64,000 nt of DNA from Paulinella micropora (Eukaryota > Cercozoa > Imbricatea > Euglyphida): positions 278,819 through 342,818 of the forward strand of contig BJOX01000285.1 in assembly GCA_009731375.1 (NCBI GenBank), in the 5' to 3' direction. The translations under genes and the position numbers were made by a program. This document shows, piece by piece, positions 51,300 to 64,000 of this stretch (the stretch's first letter is position 1; every line of letters begins with the position of its first letter). Under the pieces are notes generated by a model, which was not told the DNA's origin, did not search any database, and worked only from the letters and a program-made list of their open reading frames with translations.

Positions 51300-51883
51300 G
51301 ACATAAACCTACCCTTCTTCTTCCCCTTGGTTGGAAGCTGGAAAACCGCCCGTCCACCAGGCATCTTTCTCCTCCTCTTCCCCTTCCTTTTGATATATAT
51401 ATATATATATATACATATATAGAATATAGAATATAAGTATAGATATAGAATATATAGATATAGATATAGATATAGGAAAACCTCCCGTCCACCACGCATC
51501 TTTCTCCTCCTCTTCCCCTTCCTTTTGATATATAGATGTAGATATAGATATAGATATAGGTATAGATATAAAATATATAGATATAGATATAGATATAGGA
51601 AAACCGCCCGTCCACCACGCATCTTTCTCCTCCTCTTCCCCTTCCTGTTGATATATATATATATATATATAATATATAATATAGAATATAAGTATAGACA
51701 TAAAATATATAGATACAGATATAGGTATAGGTATAGGAAAACCGCCCGTCCACCACGCATCTTTCTCCTCCTCTTCCCCTTCCTATTGATATGTAGATGT
51801 AGATATAGATATAGATATAGATATAGATGTAGATATAGATATAGATATAGATATAGATATAGATATAGAATATAGAATATATA

Positions 51884-51914
<31 letters not shown>

Positions 51915-52800
51915 AGGAAAACCGCCCGTCCACCATGCATCTTTCTCCTCCTCTTCCCCCTCCTATTGATATACATATATATAGAATATAGAATATAGAA
52001 TATAAGTATAGATATAAAATATATGGATATAGCTATAGATATAGATCATCTTTCTCCTCCTCGTCCCCTTCCCAGTGATATAAAGATATAGATGTAGATA
52101 GTAGATATAGATATAGATTTCGATATAGATATAGATATAGATATAGATATAGATATAGATATAGATATAGATATAGATATAGATATAGATGTATAGATAT
52201 AGATATAGATATACCACGCATCTTTCTCCTCTTCCCCTACCCAGTGATATAAAGATATAGATGTATACATAGATATAGATATAGATATAGATATAGATAT
52301 ATAGATATAGATATAGATATAGATATAGATATAGATATAGATATAGATATATAGATATAGATATAGATATAGAAATATATATATATATATATATATAGAT
52401 ATACAAATAGATATAGAAATAGATATAGATATAGATATTCATCCAACATGCATCTTTCTCGTCCTCCTCCCCTTCCTATTTATGTGTGGATATAGATGTA
52501 GAGATTGATAAAGATATAGATATGAATCTACCATAGATCCTCTATATCTATAGATATAGATATAGATGTAGATATAGATATCGATATAGATATAGATATA
52601 GATATAGATAGATATAGATATAGAAATAGATATAGATATAGATATAGATATAGATATAGATATACATGCACCATGCATCTTTCTCGTCCTCCTCCTCTTC
52701 CTATTTATGTGTGGATATAGATGTAGAGATTGATAAAGATATAGATATAAATCTACCATAGATCCTCTTCCTCCTCCTTCTCCTCCTTCCCATCTCGTAG
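51300..52800 (-). repeat. Compound array: CATCTTTCTCCTCCTCTTCC cores in (GATATA)n
   Basis: A GC-richer core of about 50-60 bp recurs with (GATATA)n or (TA)n spacers. CATC(TTTCTC) starts at about 51362, 51497, 51620, 51758, 51938, 52047, 52219, 52451 and 52676, with a degenerate copy near 52760. The first five carry the extra GGAAAACCGCCCGTCCACCA; later copies lose it. On the minus strand the cores start after AATAG or similar and encode Lys/Arg-rich frames. The most distal copy (to ~51311) ends AAGAAGAAGG before GTAGGT, a possible donor. They are either amplified exon remnants or an ordinary compound minisatellite. Confidence 0.85.
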
Positions 52801-53255
52801 ATATAGATGTAGATATAGATATAGATATAGATATAGATATAGATATGGATATAGATATAGATATAGATATAGATAAATAGATAAATAGATATAGATATTG
52901 AGATGTAGATATTGAGACATAGATGTAGATGTAGATATAGATATACATATAGATATAGATATAGATATAGATATAGATATAGTTATAGATATAGACATAG
53001 ATATAGATATAGACATAGATATAGATATAGATATAGATATATAGATATGGATGTATAGATATGGATGTATAGATATAGATGTATAGATACAGATATATAG
53101 ATATAGATATAGATATAGATATAGATATAGATATAGATATAGATATAGATGTAGATATAGATATAGATGTAGATATAGATATAGATATAGATATAGATAT
53201 AGATATAGATATAGGTATAGATATAGGTATAGATATAGACATAGATATAGATGTA
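52800..53255 (+). repeat. (GATATA)n hexanucleotide array
   Basis: Nearly pure GATATA with GATGTA variants clustered near 52905-52930 and 53045-53090. No gene. Confidence 0.95.
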
Positions 53256-53299
53256 CCTCCTCCTCATTCCCAACTGACTTGTTCCACCATTCTTCTCCT

Positions 53300-53366
<67 letters not shown>

Positions 53367-53412
53367 TAGACACCCATTCCCAACTGACTTGTTCCACCAT
53401 TCTTCTGTTTTC

Positions 53413-53451
<39 letters not shown>

Positions 53452-53486
53452 CATTCCCAACTGACTTGTTCCACCATTCTTCCCCT

Positions 53487-53533
<47 letters not shown>

Positions 53534-53567
53534 ATTCCCAACTGACTTGTTCCACCATTCTTCTCCT

Positions 53568-53615
<48 letters not shown>

Positions 53616-53648
53616 TTCCCAACTGACTTGTTCCACCATTCCTCCCCT

Positions 53649-53693
<45 letters not shown>

Positions 53694-53807
53694 ATTCCCA
53701 ACTGACTTGTTCCACCATTCTTCCCATTTCTATATATATATCATTCCCAACTGACTTGTTCCACCATTCTTCCCCTTTCTGTAAATATGTATATATACAT
53801 ATATATA

Positions 53808-53857
<50 letters not shown>

Positions 53858-53870
53858 TAGACATAGGTAT
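53256..53870 (-). repeat. Seven-copy 37-bp core in (TA)n
   Basis: CATTCCCAACTGACTTGTTC and its continuation start at 53265, 53375, 53452, 53533, 53614 (variant), 53693 and 53742, separated by pure TA or GA tracts. Several spacings are close to 80 bp. On the minus strand each core starts after TATAG with AAAGGAGAAG and ends GGGAATG before GTATAT, so both edges fit GT/AG borders. The tract to 53870 is TA and GA repeat. Confidence 0.9.
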
Positions 53871-54408
53871 AAATATATATATAGATGTAGATGTAGATGT
53901 AGATAAAGATGTGGATGCAGATGTAGATATAGATATAGATATAGATATAGATATAGATATAGATATAGATATAGATATAGATACATAGATATGAAATTAC
54001 CACTTGCTCTTCGCTGGTTGGCTGAGCATAGATATAGATATAGATATAGATATAGATATAGATATAGATATAGATATAGATATAGATATAGATACATAGA
54101 TATGAAATTACCCCTTGCTCTTCGCTGGTTGGCTGAGCATAGATATAGATATAGATATAGATATAGATATAGATATTGATATAGATATAGATATAGATAT
54201 AGATACATAGATGTGAAATTACCCCTTGCTCTTCGCTGGTTGGCTGAGCATAGATATAGATATAGATATAGATATAGATATAGATATAGATATAGATACA
54301 GATATAGGTATCGATATAGATAAAGATATAGATATAGATATAAATATAGATATAGATATAGATATAGATATGAAATTACCCCTTGCTCTTCGCTGGTTGG
54401 CTGAGCTA
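53871..54408 (-). repeat. Four-copy TGAAATTACCCCTTGCTCTT core in (GATATA)n
   Basis: After a GATGTA/GATATA tract the core begins at 53992, 54103, 54213 and 54371, each about 40 bp (through GCTGGTTGGCTGAGC). The first two intervals are 111 and 110 bp. On the minus strand each contains CTCAG, then about 21 bases, then GTAATT. No gene. Confidence 0.9.
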
Positions 54409-54636
54409 AACATACAAACACATTTATTCATACGTACATGCATACATACATAAATACATATTCCACTCGAAAATACAGATTAACATTCATTCCTTCATTA
54501 ATACATACATACATGCATACATACATACATACATACATATGAGGCTTCTACACTCAGAAAAACATTCATACAGGTAAACATACATACATACATACATACA
54601 TACATACATGCACAGACATATGAGGCGTCCACACTC

Positions 54637-54700
<64 letters not shown>

Positions 54701-54881
54701 TACAGGTAAACAAACATGCTCACCTATGCGTATAACGCTTATTCAAACACAAAGACATCTGTTTATGTGTATATATGTATGTTGACATATACGTATGCAT
54801 AGCGACAAATACAGAGAGATCTGCACATATGTAGATACGTGTTGTATTTAAAAACTGGCAACATGTTTGATCTCAATACCT
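54409..54881. other. Mixed low-complexity region
   Basis: ACAT tracts, a duplicated segment (CATATGAGGC with CACTCA, near 54537 and 54618), a TA tract (54640-54695), and about 180 bp of AT-rich non-repetitive sequence. CATACAGGTAAACATAC (54569-54585) and TATACAGGTAAACAAAC (about 54699-54715) match a donor site on the plus strand. It ends with ATCTCAATACCT at 54870-54881. No convincing gene. Confidence 0.6.
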
Positions 54882-57800
54882 GGTATAATATTACATAACA
54901 CAACACAGCCGTATATAACACAACATAACATGGCATAACATAACAACACATAACATAACATAACATGACACAACATAACATAACACAACATGACATAACA
55001 TAACATAACACACCATAACATAACATATCATATCATATCATAACATAACATAACATATCATAACATAACATAACATAACATGACATAACAAGCAATAACA
55101 CAACATAAGATAAGATAAGATAAGATAAGATAAGATAACAAAACATATCATAACATATCATAACATAACATAACATAACATGACATAACATGACATAACA
55201 TAACATGACATAACATAACATTACATAACATTACATAACATTACATAACATAACATACATAACATGACATAACATAACATAACATAACATAACATACCAT
55301 AACATAACATAACATATCATATCATAACATAACATAACATGACATGACATAACATAACATAACATAGATAAAACATAACATAAATAAATAAAACATATCA
55401 TAACACATAACATAACATAACATGACATAACACAACATAACACAACATAACATAACATAACATAACATAACACATAATATAACATCACATAACATAACAC
55501 ATAACATAACATAACATGACCTATCATATCATATCATATCATAACATAACATATCATAACATAACATAACATATCATAACATAACATAACATATCATAAC
55601 ATAACATATCATAACATAACATAACACATCATAACATATCATATCATATCATATCATATCACATCACATCACATCACATCACATCATATAATATCATATC
55701 ATGTCATATCATATCATATCATATCATATCATATCATATCATATCATAACATTACCTGTAGATTTCTCCACGACTGCTGCGGGCAGGATTTTAATCTCAA
55801 TACCTAACATAACACAATATAACATGATATAACATAACGTAAGATAACGTAGCATAACATAGCAACATAGCATAACATAGCATTACATAGGCGTAGCATA
55901 ACATAACATAACGTGACATGACATAGCAAGACATAACATTACAAAACATGACATAGCAGAAAATAACTGAACATAACATTACATTACATAACGTGACATG
56001 ACATAGTAAAACAAAATGACATAACATAAGATAACATAACATCACAAAACATAACATAACATAACATAACATAACATAATATGACAAAGCATGGCGTAGC
56101 AGAACGTGGCATAACATGACATAGCATGACACAACATAACATAACAAAACAAAACATAACATAACATAACATAACATGACATAACATGACATGATACAAT
56201 GTAACATAACATAAACTAACATAACATAACATAACATAACATAACATGACATGACAAACATAACATAACAAAACATAACATAACATGCCATGACAAAACA
56301 TAACACAACATGACATAACATAAACATAACATAACATAACATAACATAACATGACATGACATGACATGACATGACAAACAAAACATAACATAACATAACA
56401 TGACATGACATGACATGACATAACATAACAGAACATGACATAACATGACATAACATGACATGACAAAACATAACGTAACATAAGATAACATAACATAACA
56501 TAACATGACATGACATAACATAACATGACATAACAAACATAACATAACATTACAGGACACAACATGACATAACATAACATAACATAGCATAACATAACAT
56601 GACATGACATGACATGACACGACATAAAATAACATAAAATAACATAACATAACATAACATAACATAACACAACATAGCATAAAGTGACATAACATAACAT
56701 AACATAACATAACACAACATAACATGACATCACGTAACATCACATGACATAACTCAACATGACACTACATAACATAACAAAACATAACACAAAAAACACA
56801 ACAAAACAAAACAAAACAAAACATAACATGATATAACACAACATAACATAACATGACACAACATAACATAAAATGACATTAAAACGTAAGAAAACATAAC
56901 GTAACATAACATAACATAACATAACATGACATGACATGACATGACATGACATAACATGACATGACATAACATAACGTAACATAACATGTCAGGACATGAC
57001 ATAACATAACATAACATAACATAACATAACAGAACAAACGCAATGTGACATGGCATGACTGAAATACGTAACATAACATAACATAACATAACATAACATA
57101 ACATGACATAACATGACATAACATAACGTAAAAGAAAATAACATAGCATAATAATATAACATAACATAACCAAACACAACATAACATAACAAAACATAAC
57201 AAAACATAACATAATATGACATAACATGACACAACATAGCACAACATAACATAACATAACATAACATAACATAACATAACAAAGCAAAGAAAATATGACA
57301 TGACATGGTATAACATAACATAACATGTAACATATAACATAACATGACATAACATAACATAACATAAAAAAGCAAACATAATATGACATGACACGGCATA
57401 ACATAACATAACATAACATAACATAACATAACATAAGATAACGTAACATAACGTAACACAACATAACATAACGTAACGTAACATAACCAACATAACATGA
57501 CATGACATGACATAACAAAACATAACATGACATAGCATAACGTAACATACGTAGCATAATGTAACGTAACATAACAAAACATAACATAACAAACATAACG
57601 TAACATAACGCAACATAACGTAACATAAAATAACATAACATAACATAACTAACATAACATGACGTAACGTACCAAAACGTAAGATAACATAACGTAACAT
57701 AACATAACATGACATAACATGACATGACATGACATGACATGACATAACATACATAACATAACATAACATAACATAACATGACGTAACATAACAAAACATA

Positions 57801-58470
57801 ACAAAACAAAACAAAACATAACAAAACATAACGTAACATAACATAACATAACATAACATAACCATAACGTAACAAACGTATAACGTAACATAACATAACG
57901 TAACATAACAGAACATGAAATAACCTAACATAACGTAACGTAATTTAACATAACGTAACATAACGTAACATAATGTAATATAACATAACGTAACGTAACA
58001 TAACATAACGTAACGTAACATAACGTTACGTAATTTAACATAACGTAACATGTGTAACATAACATAACGTAACATAACGTAACGTCATTTAACATAACGT
58101 AACATAACGTAACGTAACGCAACGTAACGTAATGTAACATAACATAACATAACGTAACATAACGTTACGTAATTTAACATAACGTAACATAACATTACAT
58201 AACGTAACGTAATTTAACGTAACATAACGTAACGTAACGTAATAGAACATAACGTAACATAACATAACATAACATAACGTAACATAACGTTACGTAATTT
58301 AACATAACGTAACATAACATTACATAACGTAACGTAATTTAACATAACATAACATAACGTAACGTGACGTTATACAACATAACGTAACATAACATAACAT
58401 AGCGTAACATAACGTACCATAACGTTACGTAATTTAACATAACGTAACATAAGGTAACATAAGGTAACAT
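54882..58470 (-). repeat. (AACAT)n pentanucleotide satellite, AACGT-rich on its right
   Basis: About 3.6 kb of AACAT units with AACAC, GACAT, ATATC and AACGT variants. ATATC/ACATC units dominate 55590-55745. AACGT is rare on the left, becomes common after about 57400 and makes up much of 57900-58470. There a higher-order unit containing CGTTACGTAATTTAAC recurs at 58024, 58163, 58288 and 58423 (spacing 125-139 bp). One non-repetitive insert lies at 55753-55805. Minus-strand Met-Leu-Cys-Tyr-Val frames are a repeat by-product. Confidence 0.95.
55753..55805 (-). other. Exon-like insert within the AACAT satellite
   Basis: The only complex sequence inside the pentanucleotide array. Minus strand: ATCCTGCCCGCAG, then CAGTCGTGGAGAAATCTACAG (bases 55756-55776), then GTAATG, an excellent donor. 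ACCTGTAGATTTCTCCAC (55754-55771, plus strand) matches ACCGGTAGGTTTCTCCAC at 50164-50181 in 16 of 18 positions. That is the end of the candidate exon there, and both encode Val-Glu-Lys-(Ser/Pro)-Thr before the donor. The left-boundary 12-mer ATCTCAATACCT (55794-55805) also occurs at 54870-54881, the start of the whole array. Confidence 0.45.
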
Positions 58471-58679
58471 GAAGTTCCTAGTTCTTAAGTGCAATGAGCA
58501 ATGACTTCAAGCGCTTCGTTCTCAGTCAATACTTAGGTCCAGAATCTGTATCTTAGCTCATTAGTAAGCTCTTGAAGAGGGCTTTCAAATGAGCCACTGC
58601 ACAAGCGACAGCAACCAGCATTCGCTGAGATCGAAGCACTTGAAATCATTGCTCATTGTAGTTAAGAACTAGGAACTTC
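58471..58679. mobile_element. 209-bp MITE-like foldback element
   Basis: A 55-bp terminal inverted repeat (58471-58525 and 58625-58679, starting GAAGTTCCTAGTTCTTAA) matches at 50 of 55 positions by hand alignment and encloses about 99 bp of non-coding sequence. It sits at the right edge of the AACGT-rich satellite. Flanks read ...TAACAT on the left and TCATAAC on the right, so a 3-bp CAT target duplication is possible but not firm. It has no transposase, and the length and structure fit a non-autonomous DNA transposon. The superfamily cannot be assigned. Confidence 0.8.
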
Positions 58680-58766
58680 TCATAACGTAACAGAAATTAA
58701 TTACCGTAAGCTTTGGCAACTTCTCTGAGTAAAAAAACACCCTCTTTACGTAGCTAGAGAAAGAGA

Positions 58767-58802
<36 letters not shown>

Positions 58803-58850
58803 CAAGAAAGAAAGAAAGAAATAGAGAGAGAGAGGGGGGGGGGGGTATAT
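58680..58850. other. Short unique segment and (GAAA)n / poly-G
   Basis: About 75 bp of complex sequence (CTTTGGCAACTTCTCTGAGT and onward) following the MITE, then GAAA tetranucleotides, GA dinucleotides and a G run. No gene. Confidence 0.7.
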
Positions 58851-62860
<4,010 letters not shown>

Positions 62861-63312
62861 TTCGAAGTTGAATAATCCCGCCAGTTACGGCGCCTTCTAC
62901 ACCACCCAGAATTCCGGGTTTTCTGGTGCCACTTTCTGGGTTTGCTTCCTGCAAAGCCTGGCCTAAGGTGCAACTTTCACACCCAGTACCCGGAAATCTG
63001 GGTGTAGTTGAATAATCCCACCAGTTACGGCACGTTCTACACCACCCAGAATGAATTACGGGTTTTCTGGTGCCACTTGCTGGGTTTGCTTCCTGAAAAT
63101 TTGGCCTGTGGTGCCACTTTCACACCCAGTACGGAATAATCCCGCCAGTTACGGCGCGTTCTACACTACCCAGAATTCCGGGTTTTCTGGTGCCACTTTC
63201 TGGGTTTGCTTCCTGAAAATTTGGCCCGTGGTGCCACTGTACACCCATAACCCGGCTTCTGGAACCACTTTCTGGGTTTTTTTCTTCCTGAAAATTTGGC
63301 CCGTGGTGCCAC
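62861..63312 (-). repeat. ~120-bp minisatellite (three copies plus a partial)
   Basis: A GC-balanced unit containing CCAGTTACGGCGCGTTCTAC, CACCCAGAATTCCGGGTTTT, CTGGTGCCACTTTCTGGG, TTTGCTTCCTGAAAATTTGG and CACACCCAGTAC. GGGTTTTCTGG begins near 62916, 63059 and 63179, and a degenerate partial copy lies at 63240-63312. On the minus strand CAAATTTTCAG precedes GAAGCAAACCC, an acceptor-like border in each copy. Minus frames are open for about 60-100 codons but have no recognised motif. Confidence 0.85.
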
Positions 63313-63800
<488 letters not shown>

Positions 63801-63827
<27 letters not shown>

Positions 63828-64000
63828 ATATCTATCTACCTACCTACCTACCTATCTATCTATCTATCTACCTACCGTCTTCGGATATGCAGAGCTGATA
63901 GACCAAACATATCTACCTACCTATCTACCTACCTACCTGCCTACCTACCTATCTATCTATCTACCTACCTACCTACCTACCTACCTACCTACCTACCTAT
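63801..64000 (-). repeat. (TATC)n / (TACC)n array
   Basis: TATC and TACC tetranucleotides to the end of the window, interrupted by about 45 bp of unique sequence (CGTCTTCGGATATGCAGAGC and onward) at 63876-63915. The array continues past the window edge. Confidence 0.95.

Noticed and set aside
54882-58140. Long minus-strand frames rich in Met-Leu-Cys-Tyr-Val
   Set aside because: Automatic translation of the ATGTT pentanucleotide; several frames are open at once.

Overview
The window is repeat-dominated nuclear eukaryotic DNA. The evidence is two families of non-LTR retrotransposon, a MITE-like foldback element, exon-like blocks with GT/AG borders, and more than 50 kb of micro- and minisatellite. 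No bacterial gene, tRNA, rRNA or complete host gene could be recognised. The species cannot be named from this sequence; an alga, another protist or an invertebrate would all fit. Three 10-N gaps show that it is a draft assembly.

Layout. (1) 1-19342 is one degenerate (CTTA)n array. At about 19341 the repeat changes strand and continues as (TAAG)n to 36139, giving a ~36-kb inverted satellite with higher-order repeats in both arms. (2) 36140-40310 holds shorter compound arrays (TATG, TATATG, ACAT, GATA, ATT), several punctuated by short non-repetitive cores. (3) 40311-46423 is a LINE with a structured ~1-kb leader and one intact 1702-codon ORF (RRM-like region, APE-type endonuclease, reverse transcriptase, CCHC knuckle). 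Its C-terminal tail carries SUMO-interaction-like and PCNA-box-like motifs. A second, short element lies tail-to-tail with it at 46720-47184. (4) 47185-54890 is a mosaic of core-plus-microsatellite arrays, including a clean 51-bp minisatellite and a candidate host exon on the minus strand (50166-50647). (5) 54882-58470 is an (AACAT)n pentanucleotide satellite that shifts towards AACGT on its right. It ends at a 209-bp foldback element. (6) 58850-62360 is a compound GATA/GA/TG array split by a 5'-truncated minus-strand LINE of the restriction-like-endonuclease type. (7) 62410-64000 is TC, ATT and GATA repeat plus a ~120-bp minisatellite, with another microsatellite strand switch at about 63480.

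How the parts relate. The retroelements sit inside microsatellites: the two tail-to-tail elements in (ATT)n, and the RLE element in (GATA)n. Many microsatellite blocks are separated by 20-60-bp cores. Several cores, read on the minus strand, begin after AG and end before GT. I raise, but cannot prove, that some are exons of a minus-strand gene with microsatellite-filled introns. The very long open frames in the tetra- and pentanucleotide arrays are arithmetic by-products of the repeat and are not annotated as genes.
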